The notes beneath the pieces were generated by a model. That model had not been told where the DNA came from, searched no databases, and worked only from the letters and a program-made list of their open reading frames with translations. A DNA stretch of 64,000 bases. Source: Oreohelix idahoensis. Lineage: Eukaryota > Mollusca > Gastropoda > Stylommatophora > Oreohelicidae. The position numbers and the translations under genes were made by a program. This document shows positions 21,111 to 37,250 of this stretch, one piece after another (position 1 is the first letter of the stretch; the number at the start of each line of letters is the position of its first letter). Where the stretch lies: contig JAMPIV010019097.1 in the NCBI GenBank assembly GCA_024509875.1, forward strand, positions 124,001 through 188,000. Direction: 5' to 3'.

Positions 21111-21439
21111 TTGTCAAGAATATTTTGATTCATCAAGAACGAAAAAATATTATGAAAGTGCCTACAAATGATCCGTGTTGCGATGTTTGTTATGCTCAGC
21201 ACCAATGAAATTCATAACGAGGTTTTAATAGGGCGGGCAACCCAATCACGTAACATCGATCGCCATAGAAACCACTGCTGTAAGTAGCATGCGCATATTT
21301 GGTGTACGCTTCCAGGAAACAGTGCTGTCATGTTGACTTCATGCTCCGTAAGGAGCGCATGAGTTAGTGCAGGCTGTCTAAGAACAAGTACAGTGCTGGG
21401 CCCATGCTTCGTTAGGAGACATATGGAGAAAGAAGAGAA

Positions 21440-22573
<1,134 letters not shown>

Positions 22574-22915
22574 TTGACGACTCGGAGGGAGTGTATGAGA
22601 GAGGGAGATTATGGAGAACTACGTAAAAGTCTATGTTAAACCGTGACTTTTTATAACTGGGAGAGAATGTAAGAGAGAAGATTATGGGGAACATGGATAT
22701 TGTATGAGAAAGGGAGACTGTGAAGGAGCAGAGAGGATGTGAGAGAGAGTATTATAATGAACAGGTAGAGAATGTAAGAAACATATGTAATGTATGGACT
22801 GGGATAAAATGTGTGAGAAACCGGAAATATTGAGGACTGGCAGAGATTAAAATAACAGAGAATACAGATGACTGAAAGACGGTATAACAGGGAAAGAAAA
22901 TGGTGGAGAATGTGT

Positions 22916-23035
<120 letters not shown>

Positions 23036-23365
23036 ATATAGTGTAAGACCTAAAACTTTATGAGAAATAGATATAGTTACGAGAGCGATGAGAGAAGCTT
23101 GAGACAGACTGCTAACTTCATGACAGATATAGATGCAGTTATTTGAAAGCAATCGACGAAGCAGCCACGTCTGCTGCGCTGTTGAGTTCATTTTCCTACT
23201 GAAAAGCTAGCTGCGACAGACCAAATGAGGTGGAAGCGCATATTTAAACTGTTAGTAAAGCTGGGTGCAACGGCAGAAAAAAAGAAAAGAAAAAAGAATC
23301 AACGGGAGATTCAGCTACCGGTAGTAAACTATCATCAACACCATCACATTTGTCGTTCCTTATGG

Positions 23366-23610
23366 AGCATGGGAGCGTCCTATTTACAAAGTGGTTAGAG
23401 CATTGGTCTTTCGCAACGAGTTCAAAACACGGTGACGTCACGATGCAGCGTACCAAGCTGTAAATTAATGCCAGCCGCTGCTGGTGAGTTAGGGAAGGAA
23501 ACGAAGGCTAGGAAGGGAACTCGTCACCCCACTTCTTGAAGCTGGACCTAGTACAGTGAAGCCTCTAACACTTCACTCCACTACGGCAGTATTTGCTATG
23601 GAACTAACTT
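23366..23610 (+). mobile_element. tRNA-derived SINE, family 2
   Basis: A head with RNA polymerase III box-A-like AGTGGTTAGAGCATTGG and box-B-like GAGTTCAAAAC is followed by a body with CTGTAAATTAATGCCAGC, GAGTTAGGGAAGG and CACTTCACTCCACTACGGCAG. The same body is found inverted at 55.3-55.76 kb. It depends on a LINE for movement and encodes no protein. Confidence 0.65.
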
Positions 23611-23715
23611 TTTAAATGGAGCATGGGGTGACCACGGCAGATTGCCTCCTTGAGGAAACCTACGCCACTGCTTAAGCTCTTGGAGCGGATTCTTTTGTAG
23701 CGACTAGTTATGCAT

Positions 23716-23945
23716 GGGGAGCCGCGGAAGCGCAGTGGTTAGTGCACTCGGATGTCCATGGTTCGATCCCCAGTTGAGGAGGGTTTTTTTTAGACCGCAA
23801 ACGGCTCCAGGGTCAACCCAGCCTCATGAATTGGGTACCAGAACAACTCTGGGAAGGTTAAGGCGACCGGCGTGATGCTGACCACATCACCCATGGTGTG
23901 CACGATGGTCAAGAAAATACGGGCCTAACACCACATTCCCAATTG
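23716..23945 (+). mobile_element. tRNA-derived SINE, family 1
   Basis: A tRNA-like head (GCGCAGTGGTTAGTGCACTC for box A, GGTTCGATCCCC for box B) leads into a body with GACCGCAAACGGCTCCAGGG and ends GGGCCTAACACCACATTCCC. A second copy lies inverted at 26890-27124, which fixes the family boundaries. Confidence 0.8.
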
Positions 23946-26770
23946 TGACAGAATTGGGTAAGAAATTGTTGGGCACTAGGTGGAGCTAAACCTCCAGCCC
24001 TCATTTCTTCTTGACTGTTGTTACCACTCGCATTTCTTTCTCCAATTTATCTTCTGTAGATGAAAGGGGGAGAGCTCGCTGTCACTCTTACTAGTACAGG
24101 TTCCCTCCCCTTGCCTGTTAAGTTGGTCAGAGTAATCTTTGAAGCGGTAACAACTCTCCGTATTGTTTCTTTGAGACCAGGGAAGATTAGCCGCCTCGCT
24201 GTCCACGGGCAGAACGTATTACGCCATCTATTGGCGGTTTCTCTTTTTTTTGCACGTAACCACGGGAAACTGTTCCTGGAGTTCCGTCATGTTATGTGGC
24301 AGTCCGGGCGAAGGAGCGACTTGTTCGAAGACACCTGCGCTGTTGAGATGGCGGTCTCCTAATTTTCCCTGTATTTGATGCCAGGAATTCTGGGACTCTC
24401 TATGCATAACAATCTTTACTCTGTTACGCTAATTCTTTGTAGCTTGTCGTTAGGAGAATTCTCTGGGTATTAGTTACGCGTTGTTCTCTACGCACGCGTT
24501 AGCCACGCGCGCACACCTGCAACCCTACTATTAATATATATACCGTCTACTTCTGCTTCTAATTGCTTCCGTCCTAAAAATTCCTGCCGTGAGAAGTTAG
24601 AAGACTTAACGCCAGCTTGCCTGCTATTATAGAGTGGGAGATTCTGACAGTCTTGGTAAGCAAGTTTAGTACTTGGTAATTAGTATAAATTTGTGCTTGG
24701 GATTTGTAATAAGTCAGAATAAGCCTTCATAAAGGGTTTTAGTAATGTGGTAAATTACAGCAAACATTCAACCCGCAATCTGAAGCTATAGCCAGTTTTT
24801 TTTGTTTTTTTTTTGAGAAGGGAATTGTGATTTTATGCTGCTACTAGTTATAAGAGCCAAATGGTTGTGTGACTTGATGTCTGAAATAGTTCATTAAAAG
24901 GAATACCCGGCTTCCTCTATATATGGATAACTATGTAATTGAGTCTTTAACACACAAAAAGGTTAACCTAAGCAATCGTAATCTTTTCGCCTCAAGGGCG
25001 AATTGTGTAAAAGTAATTTTTCCCCACATGTAACTGGAATTTAAGTAAACCCTTGTATGGTAGTTTATTATTTTTAAACTCATTTATAATGCTTTCATAG
25101 TGTAGACTTCTATTGTTGTCATATGCTGTATGTAATTTCTAAATGTGTCGAACGCCAGTGCTACCAGTTAGACTGCTCGACGAATTGTCAATCTGCCTGT
25201 GGGTTAGCCGACCTGACTGACTTTAAGGCACGTCTCGCCAGGTAGAGGGGGGCAGCCTTGTATGAGGCCTAGATCCCATCCCACCGTTAGTCGCGGGGAA
25301 ACCGGTCTTCGTATTATTACGCAAAAGCTACAATAAGCCGGCCCTGCACTTATTGTATGATGTCTGCTGGTCGGACGATGAGCAGGGGAGAGTAAGAAGA
25401 AACTGCGAACCACCAAGTCAAAATTGACCAGCTGAAAGAGGAAGATGGGATAGGTATATGTTATCTGTACCTATTGCGACCCTGTTTATCTGTTGTGCCG
25501 TGTTGTAATGTTTATGATTTAATTTAGCGAGTTAATTATAGGGTTTGATTATGTTATCATTACAGCAACCCCTGTCATCTCCGGTAGACCGCTGAGCCAT
25601 CAGCCTGACTTTGCCTTCGTGGAATAACGGGGAAGTCATCGACCCATGAACAGCTGGGTTGCACACCAACTATAGTAGTGCTTGTTAAAATCACCCTATT
25701 ATGGGACCATTGGTGATTCCCCTTGCTTGGAAAACATAAATAATTCATCCACCACCAAGTAATAGGAGCGCCGCTCCATAGGCTCCAGTTTTCTTTTCCA
25801 ACAAGTTACGTCGTCCACTATTATTTAGGGCTGCTACCTTAGTAGTGGGCCAATATAGAGCGTGGATTTATTCATCAGCATGTATCGTATCGTGAGTGTT
25901 TCCATTGCACCTCTCGAGTATCTGGATTTTCAGCCGGGTGCAGTTAATTCACGGATTAGTCCGCAATTACCCTGGAGAAGAGAGGGTTAACATATATCCA
26001 ACGGCTAGCTGTGATTCCAGTGGAGCATCACCGCACGCGCGCCAAAAAAAGAAGGATTTGAGGTAGAGTGCACTCAAATTAATAGAGGGAGGGTAGATTT
26101 TAAGAAAACTGTGGACCGGAACAGTTAGTGAAATTTACTAGCAGTGCCGCTGACAGGGACAAGTCAGCGGGATTAGTGTATGTAGGTAGGACTTTTTATT
26201 TCAGGATTTCCAGTAAAGGATTATTAGTTAAACACTCACCCCATAATTGTGAAAGTGTGGAACCTACTTGTTTTTTTTTTCTGGAGTGTTCCAAATCTTT
26301 ATACTAACCTTCTTGGTTTTTTTTGTGTGTCTCGTACATGGATACCTGTATCGTATTGAGGTTTTTTTTATGTGGCGATACATTTTCATGCATATTTTAC
26401 CATAGTTTTTTGACTTGACTTATTAATAAAATACATAATTACTTTACAGATCAGATTTCCCTTACTGTCTGTACCTGTACTCTTTACCTTGTTCTTGTAC
26501 TGTTGTATGTGGATACATTGTAGTGTAATACAACCTTATCTCCTAGTAGAGCAAAAGGCAGGGTGACAGTAGTTGAACCAAAGGTCACTGAGTGGCGATG
26601 GGAGAGTCAGTATTGGTTCTCACCCTCTATAACTATAAGTCACACTCTCCACCATCAACGCCATTTCTCGTCTATCATCTCAGACCTCTCTCAGATCTTT
26701 GTCTTGTCTCTGATATCACACCGACTTGGTTTTCGTCTCAGGCAGACTCGTACATAACTCACTCGTGACA
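23946..26770. other. 2.8 kb of unassigned DNA
   Basis: I recognise no TE or gene family. A 100-codon frame at 24060-24362 (+) has no familiar motif and may be chance. There is a TATATATA stretch near 24533-24542, and poly-T runs occur near 24798 and 26271. It could hold an old solo LTR or host intergenic DNA; the sequence alone does not say which. Confidence 0.4.
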
Positions 26771-26892
26771 CCAATATGCCTCAATAGGCGTGAACGGGAT
26801 CCTTTACTTTTACCTAGTTATGCATGATGAGGTTGCCAAACCCATGGGCAAAGGATAAAGGATCCAATTACATGCCCTTTGAGGCATATTGG
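26771..26892. repeat. 122-bp hairpin (MITE-like) at a SINE 3' end
   Basis: The left arm CCAATATGCCTCAATAGGCG...GGATCCTTTA pairs with the right arm TAAAGGATCC...CCCTTTGAGGCATATTGG over about 45 bp with a few mismatches. It abuts the 3' end of the inverted SINE that follows, so it may be either a MITE or part of that SINE's tail. Confidence 0.6.
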
Positions 26893-27124
26893 GAATATGC
26901 TGTTAAGCCCATATTTTCTTGACCATACGGCACACAAGGGATGATGTGGTCAGCATCACGCCGGCCGCCTTTAACTTTCCGAGAATTGCTCTGGTGCCCG
27001 ATTCATGAGGCTGGGTCGACCCCGGAGCCGTTTGCGGTCTAAACATGCCCACCTCAACTGGGGGATCGAGACATGGACCACTGAGCTCGGACGCTAGTGC
27101 ACTAACCACTGTGCTATTGTGACG
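26890..27124 (-). mobile_element. tRNA-derived SINE, family 1 (inverted copy)
   Basis: The reverse complement carries CACAGTGGTTAGTGCACTAG (box A), TCTCGATCCCC (box B) and the body GACCGCAAACGGCTCCGGGG...GTGATGCTGACCACATCA, matching 23716-23945 along its length. Confidence 0.8.
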
Positions 27125-27187
27125 ACACAATTGTGCGACCTCAAGTCCACTACGGCAGGATTGCATTACATTCCCATGCGAGTGATT

Positions 27188-29466
27188 GTAGCAAAATCTG
27201 CGAGAATAAACGCTCAATTCAGTAAGATTTAGGCATAAAACGATAATAAATACATTAGCCCGCGTGTGTCTGACGGTTGGCATCTTCGACGCCAGCAGCG
27301 CTGCTTTTTGCACAGTGCTAAGCCTATAGAACAATTTCACGGTAATAGTCTGACACGCTTTTAGTTTCGTTTTCGAGAAACACTACTAATATTTAACTTT
27401 TGCCCAATCTACTGCATATCCCTTGTAGTCTAGCCTTATAATTAACTATTGGCGGAAGCGTGCCGCAAGATAACTATCTGAAGTAACGCTTTCTGTCAAC
27501 TGTAACGCAAAAGTTTAGTAGTAATCCTTACATTGTTTGGTAGTATTACACGATACAATACTAAATAGTAACGCAAATTCTTAACCCGCCCCGTCTACAC
27601 CCCGCTTCACTGACACAGTCTGCAACGCATATACACACACTGCGGAAAAGCCAGCCCAGGCATAACCACGCAGACAATTTTATTTCCTCCTAGTGGTAGC
27701 ATTTCTGACGTAACTAAAACAAGTTAGTTATTTGAAAAATACATGTTGGCGAGATGAGGGAGAGGAAAGATGGCGGACTTGTGTAAAATTTTATTTGACG
27801 ATTGACGATGACATAAATTGGAAATTTTAAACCATTATGAAGTTCCCCATAAAAATTATATGAGAGTATGACGTAGAGTTAGCTGAGTAAGAATGTACTT
27901 TAAATAATATGATAGTCCCAGAATTAGATAAGTTATTGAAGAAATACTAATATCTAAGGACACTCGACCAGACAGACTGGCGTTCCTGCTTATGTTTTTT
28001 TGTAACTTTAGGGGGACGCGAGCTGGAAAGAGGCAGGGAGGTACATTCAAATTCGCTTGGGGTGAACAGAGTATGACTGAAAAGGGGAGCGGTAGGAAAA
28101 ATGTAATCCTAAACGTAATATCTTTTTGTATTGGGCATGACTAAAGCAGACTGGCCAATCGACCACCAGACGCAGAAATTATTCGAAATTATTTTGGTTT
28201 TTCATTCAAACTGCATTTGAATTCAAGTAGTCGGAACGTTTCGATTGGCCAGTGCTAGTAAATATTAGCAAAAGGCTTTGACTATTCATTGCCAGTTGAA
28301 CTAAAAATGTTATTCAAATACGCCGAGAAACAGCTGTGTTAATTCTAAACTTAAATAAAGAATAAATTCACAGTCTGTGCAGTTCGGAGGAAGCTGAGGC
28401 CATTTCTTCACACAGTCAGCGTCATTTGTTTATATATTTCTTGATTGTGGTAAGGATATTTTATGAAATTTAATATGTTTGGTCCAACTACAAAGTTAGG
28501 TACTGCTATTGGGAAAAAAGTGAAGGACATGTCGGGAGCAGACATTGTTGAGTCCTCACAGTAAACGGTATCTAACTGATGTATGTTGTTATTATGTTGT
28601 CATATTATTGTATTAGAATAGATTAGTAAGCCTCTGTGTTCAATGAACACTGTTTACATGCCTGAAGCAAATATAATTGAAAAGAAAAGAAGAGAATATC
28701 ATATCAAAGGAAATGTGGTTACGCCACATTATTGTATTGATGAAAAGTATGTAAACGTACAGTGGCGTATCTACTATAAGGACCTGAGGTGTGGTCACAG
28801 CAAGGTGGGAGTCCTGTACAATTCGGGGCGAGTGCACATGTAAGGCACGCGAGGCTGACCCCATACCCACGTAGGAAATAAAGTGTTAGAATAAGTGACC
28901 AGATGTAAAAGGCCAGGGTGTCCTTTTGTTGCAGAGGGTCTATGTTCCTGTTGCCGGCTGGTGACAGGAAACCTGCTGAGTACTAATAAACGCCAACCAG
29001 TCTCCAACCAGACTTATATGCTGTCGAAGACCAATAGGAGTTTTGGCGAGTGGTGAAATTGAACTTTCTGCAACTACACATTGAAATATCTTACAACAAG
29101 GACTCCCAGGTGATGAGTTAGACATCTGGGGCATCTCTGACAGTTTCTTGTGTTTCAAAATATTACACAGGACGTTTATGTGGGTAGGATGAACTACAGC
29201 CCTCATATACAGTGACTCTCCCTTTAGATGAATAAAGTGGACTCTTTTAATATTTCCTACAGGAAAGACATATATAAATACATAATAACTTTTTAGTTAT
29301 TGGGCAATTTGTCCCAAAATTTTAATTGTTCTTTTCTGTAAACTATCTTGTCCTTATTTTCAAAGACCTGTCCACAAGCTATGAATGGACAGGCAAAATA
29401 AATTGTAAAGAAAATTGTTCAAAGAAAAACTTAACTGCTAGTTTTATTATCTTCTTTATAGAAACT
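27188..29466. repeat. left arm of 2.3-kb inverted duplication
   Basis: Reverse-complementary to 29722-32050 at roughly 90% by eye. For example TAGCAAAATCTGCGAG at the outer edge matches the end of the right arm. Conserved small open frames occur in both arms: a 33-codon frame starting MKFNMFGPTTKL at 28464, and a 66-codon frame at 28643-28843 containing KKRREYHIKGNVVTPHYC. Their differences between arms are mostly amino-acid changing, so I do not call them genes. Confidence 0.88.
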
Positions 29467-29721
29467 GTAGCAAAGTTGATTTTGCTGGGGAGGTTATGAT
29501 GGTATCCTAAAAGAATGAAAAGGTGTCTGCTATAACCGTGTGAGGTCAAGCAAATGTAGGCCTCTGACTCTATAAATGATGATGATGAATTATGTGCAGA
29601 GAACCTACAGCTACCTCCCTAGGTCTCACACTGTCACTCTTCTGGCTCTAGTGTATGGTGTATGGTGTACCTAGTGTCTAGGGGAGAAATGAATGATAGT
29701 ACACAACAATCAAACACTTTA
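29467..29721. repeat. loop of the inverted duplication (repeat X)
   Basis: A segment of about 256 bp beginning GTAGCAAAGTTGATTTTGCT and ending CAAACACTTTA, placed exactly between AGAAACT on the left and AGTTTCT on the right. A reverse-complement copy is at 32051-32306. X may be a small mobile unit inserted at the centre of the palindrome. Confidence 0.8.
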
Positions 29722-32050
29722 AGTTTCTATTAAAGAAGTTAATAACTAGCAGTTAAGTTTTTCTTTGAACAAATATTTACAATTTATTTTGCCTGTCCAT
29801 TCATAGCTTGTGGACAGGTCTTTGAAAATAAGGACAAGATAGTTTACAGAATAGAACAATTAAAAATGTTGGGACACTCTGCCCAATAACTAAAAGTTAT
29901 TATGTAGTTATAAATGTCCTTCCTGTATGAAATATTAAATTAGTTCACTTTAGTATCTAATTTATAAATGTCCTTCCTGGATGAAATATTACAGAGTTCA
30001 CTTTAGTTATCTACCGGGAGAGTCACTGTATATGAGGGCTGTAGTTCATCCTACCCCCATAATATTCCTGTGTAATATTTTTGAAACACAAGAAAATGTC
30101 AGAGATGCCCCAGATGTTTTACTCTTCATCTGGGAGTCCTTGTTGTAAGATAATTCAATGGGTAGTTGCAGAAATTTCAAGTTCAACACTCGCCAAAGCT
30201 CCTACTGGATATTCAACAGCATATAAGTCTGGTTGGAGACTGGTTGGCGTTTATAAGCACTCAGCAGGTTTCCTGTCACCAGCCGGCAACAGGAACATAG
30301 ACCCTCTGCAACAAAAGGACACCCTGGCCTTTTATCTCTGATCATTTATTCTAACACTTAATTTCCTACGTGGGTATGGGGTCAGCCTCGCGTGCCTTAC
30401 AAATGCACTCGCCCCGAATTGTACAGGACTCCCACCTGGTTGTGACCACACCTCAAGTCCTTATAGTAGATACGCCACTGTACGTTCACATACTTTTCCT
30501 CCATACAATAATGTGGAGTAACCACATTTCCTGTGATATGATCTTCTCTTCTTTTCTTTTCACTTATATTTGCTTCAGGCATGTTAAACAGTGTTCATTG
30601 AACACAGAGGCTTACTAATCTATTTTAATACAATAATATGTCAACATAATTATAACAACATACATCAGTCAGATACCGTTTAATGTGTGGACTCAACAAT
30701 GTCTGCTTCCGACATGTCCTTCACTTTTTCCCCAATAGCAGTATCTAACTTTGTAGTTGGACCAAACATATTAAATTTCATAAAATATCCTTACCACAAT
30801 CAAGAAATATATAAACAAATGACGCTGATTTGGTGAAGAAATGGCCTCAGCTTCCTCCGAACTGCACAGACTGTGAATTTATTCTTTATTTAAGTTTAAA
30901 ATTAACACAGCTGTTTTTCAGCGTATCTGTATAAAAATTTTAGTTCAACTGGCAATGAATAGTCAAAGCCTTTTGCTAATATCTACCAGCACTAGCCAAT
31001 CGTAACGTTCTACTACTTGAATTCAAAAGCAGTTTGAATGAAAAACCAAAATAATTTTGAATAACTGGTGGTCGATTGGCTAGTCTGCTTTAGTCATGCC
31101 CAATACAAAAATATATTACGTTTTGGATTACATTTCTCCTACCGCTCCCCTTTCCCATTCATACTCTGTTCACCCCAAGCGAATTTGAATGTACCTCCCT
31201 GCCTCTTTCCAGCTCGCGTCCCCCTAACGTTACCAAAAAACATGAGCAGGAACGCCAGTGTGTCTGGTCGTGTGTTCTTAGATATTAGTATTTCTTCAAT
31301 AACTTCTCTAATACTGGGGCTATCATATATTTTAAAGTACATTCTTACTCAGCTAACTCTACGTCATACTACCATATAATTCTCATGGGGAACTTCATAA
31401 TGGTTTAAAATTTCCAATTTATGTCATCGTCCATCGGCAAATAAAATTTTACACAAGTCCGCCATCTTTCCTCTCCTTCATCTTGTGAGCATGTATTTTT
31501 CAAATAACTACTTGTTTTAGTTACATCAGAAATGCTACCACTAGGAGGAAATAAAACTGTCTGCGTGGTTATGCCTTGGCTGGCTTTTCCGCAGTGTGAA
31601 TATATGCGTTGCAGACTGTGTCATCGAAGCGGGGTGTAGACGGGGCGGGTTAATAATTTGCGTTACTAGTTAGCATTGTATCGTGTAATATTACCAAAAA
31701 ATGTAAGGATTACTACGGATTTTGCTACAAAGTTGACAGAAAGCGTTACTTCAGATAGCTATGTTGCGGTATGCTTCCGCCAATAGTTAATTGTAAGGCT
31801 AGACTACAAAGTGTATACAGCAGATTGGGAAAAAGTTAAATATTAGTAGTGTTTGTCGAAAACGAAACTAAAGCGTGTCAGACTTTTTCCGTGAAATCGT
31901 TCTATAGGCTTAGCACTGTGCAAAAAGCAGCGCTGCTGGCTTCGAAGATGCCAACCGTCAGACACATGCGGGCTAATGTATTTATTATCGTTGTATGCCT
32001 AAATCGTACTGAATTGAGCGTTTATTCTCGCATATTTTGCTACAGAAACT
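29722..32050. repeat. right arm of 2.3-kb inverted duplication
   Basis: Mirror copy of 27188-29466. The colinear match includes the segments around 30081-30582 (versus 28643-29200) and 31139-31379 (versus 27856-28080). There is no uninterrupted long frame. Confidence 0.88.
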
Positions 32051-32306
32051 TAAAGTGTTTGACTGTTGTGTACCATTATTTCACTTCTCCCCTAGACACT
32101 AGGTACACCATACACCATACACTAGAGCCAGAAGAGTGACCGTGTGAGACCTAGGGAGGTAGCTGTAGGTTCTCTGCACATAATTCATCATCATCATTTA
32201 TAGAGTCAGAGGCCTACATGTGCTTGACCTCACACGGTTAAAGCAGACACCTTTTCATTCTTTTAGGATACCATCATAACCTCCCCAGCAAAATCAACTT
32301 TGCTAC
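32051..32306. repeat. repeat X, inverted copy at outer edge
   Basis: Reverse complement of 29467-29721, starting TAAAGTGTTTGACTG and ending CAACTTTGCTAC. Like the loop copy it is flanked by AGAAACT on one side and AGT on the other. Confidence 0.8.
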
Positions 32307-32414
32307 AGTGATATTTTCTTATTTTTCTCTTACCTTTCATTATTATGTGGTATATTTTCTGCACCAATATTTACTCTCTACGTTGGATTAGTAGAGCTAA
32401 TTCTCTAACACTTC

Positions 32415-34965
<2,551 letters not shown>

Positions 34966-34988
34966 TCTACCCTCCCCCCCCCCCCGGG
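34966..34988 (-). promoter_or_regulatory. element B polypurine tract
   Basis: The minus strand shows a long G run followed by AGGGTAGA directly before TGTCACAG of the 3' LTR. This is the expected plus-strand primer position. Confidence 0.8.
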
Positions 34989-35159
34989 GAAAAAAAAACA
35001 AAGTTTTTTTTTTCTTTTGGAAGGTGGCTGGGCGCACTCCAAACACCCAACATCCAGCTTTTTAGCCAAGTATACATTCATATCCTTCTTGTCTTCACAT
35101 ATCTTGCATACTCACTGAAACATCGTGTGGGGGAAAAATCCAAGAAAAAAAAACAATCA

Positions 35160-36814
35160 TTCTACAAACGAGACAGAGTGTCAGCTACAACGTTGAGCTT
35201 ACCCTCTAGGGGTAAAACAGTAAATTTGTACTGCTGCAGTAGGAGAGCCCAACGAGTTTATTTCGAGCTTGTCGATTTCGACGACTGTAAAAATGAGAGT
35301 GGTCGATGGTCTGTCTGTAATACAAAATGTGCACCTATCAAATATCGGGACAACTTTGAAACTGCCCACACAATTGCCAAGCACTCCCTTTCAATCGTGG
35401 AGTACCTAGTCTCAGCCGGCAACAGCTTCCGACTCACATACATCACTGGATGTAAGGTACTCTGGTCGTCTTGCATTAAACAAGCTCCAATTCCTACAGA
35501 AGATGCGTCTGTCCGCAAAACAAAGGGTTTGCGTAAATCTGGCATCAGTAAGATGGGTTTCCTAGAGAACACCCTCTTGATTCTAGATAAGGCTATCTCG
35601 CAATCTTGTGTCCACACGACCCTATTTGGCATCCCCTTACTCGTTAGCGAGGTAAGTGTAGCTGCAATGGAAGAGAACTGAGGGATGAACTTGTGATAAA
35701 AATTCACAAGTCCAATTAGACTTTTCACTTGCTTTTTTGTTTTAGGTGTCTGCAACTGTAAAATCTTTGTAACTGTTACATCTTCCGGTTTCAGGTGCTT
35801 ATGACTTACAGTATGTCCTAAGAAACTTAACTCTTTAAAACCTATGCAAACTTTACTCGGCCGTGCCGTTAAATTATGCTGCCTTAGACACTGCAATAGG
35901 GAAGATAGCCCCATCATGTGATCCTCCCATGACTCATGAAACAAACATATATCGTCGATATATGTAATAATATCTGAACGATGTCCTAACAATCTTCTCA
36001 TCATCCTCACAAATGTGGCGGGCGCGTTCACTAAGCCAAAGCACATGCCATTGAACTGAAACAATCCTTTGGGGGTGCTAAATGCTGTAAGAGGTTTCGC
36101 AGCCTCCGCGAGGGGTACCTGCCAATAGCCTCTAGACAGATCGAGTTTGCTGAAATATGTAGCGTGGGTGAGTTGTGTTAACAGATCTTCCTGATTAGGT
36201 ATTGGTTCAGCGTCAACGACGGTAATGCTGTTCAATCTCCGAAAGTCAATGCATATACGAAGAGATCCGTTCTTCTTGCGAACCACAACCATTGGAAAAG
36301 AATATGGTGAATCAGACGGAGAAATGATCCACAGTCGTTGCATGTCACCAATTTCTCTCTCGACAGCTGATTTGAAATGCATGGGCAATGGATACGGTTT
36401 TACCCTAATAGGCTGATCACATGACAGAGTGATATCATGACAAATCAGGTCTGTCCGTCCTGGCAGATCTGTGAGGACATCCTTAAACTCCGTTAATATA
36501 ATCTGTACTTCCGACTTTTGTTCTACTGTTAGGTCATCCCCGATTCGCACCATATTCCATGACTCCGAAGGAACCAGGGGTACGAGGGATAACTGGATAT
36601 TCCCTTCACCTTTTTCATCTCCCGTGTCATCAATGACTGCTGTACATGCCACTGTTGCTTCAGTCTGTGCTGCCCTTGTGACTGCTTTCAACGACTCAGG
36701 TCGTTCTACATATGGCCTCAGCATATTCACATGAAATATCTTCTCCTTATTTCGGACCAAAATTAGGTAATCGACATCTGTCATTTTTTTACCACCTTGA
36801 ATGGTCCTTGCCAC
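35160..36814 (-). pseudogene. pol: element B pol: RT and RNase H
   Basis: The frame runs from about 36814 to a stop at 35258, then continues in phase to about 35162. RT motifs are LRICIDFRRLN, YFSKLDLSRGYWQVP, CFGLVNAPATF and YIDD in place of the FMDD of A and C (plus strand 35951-35962). RNase H motifs are LRTDASSVG, ERECLAIVWA and QTDHRPLSFL. The in-frame TAA at 35258 falls where element A reads ENARLLRWSL. Beyond it the same frame continues as RWALLLQQYKF to a tether-like NVVADTLSRL. The N-terminal limit is a frameshift at an A run near 36790, preceded by a TAG at about 36830. This copy should not make a complete enzyme. Confidence 0.88.
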
Positions 36815-36831
36815 GTAATGCTCAAGCGATC

Positions 36832-37250
36832 CTATTTAGCTGGTAAAAGTAGCCAAACTTCCTCACCTGGAACCAGGGATACTAGTTTGGAGTTCCGATT
36901 TGCGTACTTCCGATACCGTGCTAACGACCCCGCCAAACAATCACGTGCCACCAAACAAGATTTTACAATACGTTCTCTGAGGCTCACTACATACTCATAA
37001 CTCGTAACTGAGGTGCTATTTGCACATTTTCCAGTTAATAAATCCTTCAATATGTGCATCGGCCCCCTTGGGTTTGCCCCATACAGTAATTCGAAAGGGG
37101 AAAATCCTGTACTCTCTCGGGGAGCCTCCCTATAGGCAAACAGGACCGCTGGGAGTAACCTATCCCATTCTTGTGGAGATTCTGCGGTCACTTTTGCCAG
37201 CATGTGTTTTAACGCACCGTTAAAACGCTCGGCCCCTATCCGATAATATC
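36832..37250 (-). pseudogene. element B integrase C-terminal part
   Basis: Starts in AERFNGALKHMLAKV, just after the position of the catalytic Glu motif, and continues with LPAVLFAYREAPRESTGFSP and the C-terminal region ending VWLLLPAK at a TAG. Compared with element A, roughly 30-35 codons between the second Asp motif and RFNG are missing. The catalytic Glu is lost and the phase has shifted relative to the upstream part. Confidence 0.8.

Noticed and set aside
24060..24362. 100-codon frame as an exon
   Set aside because: No recognisable domain and no clear splice sites. I left it inside the unassigned stretch.
35127..35681. 184-codon plus frame opposite element B RNase H
   Set aside because: Antisense shadow of the RNase H coding strand.
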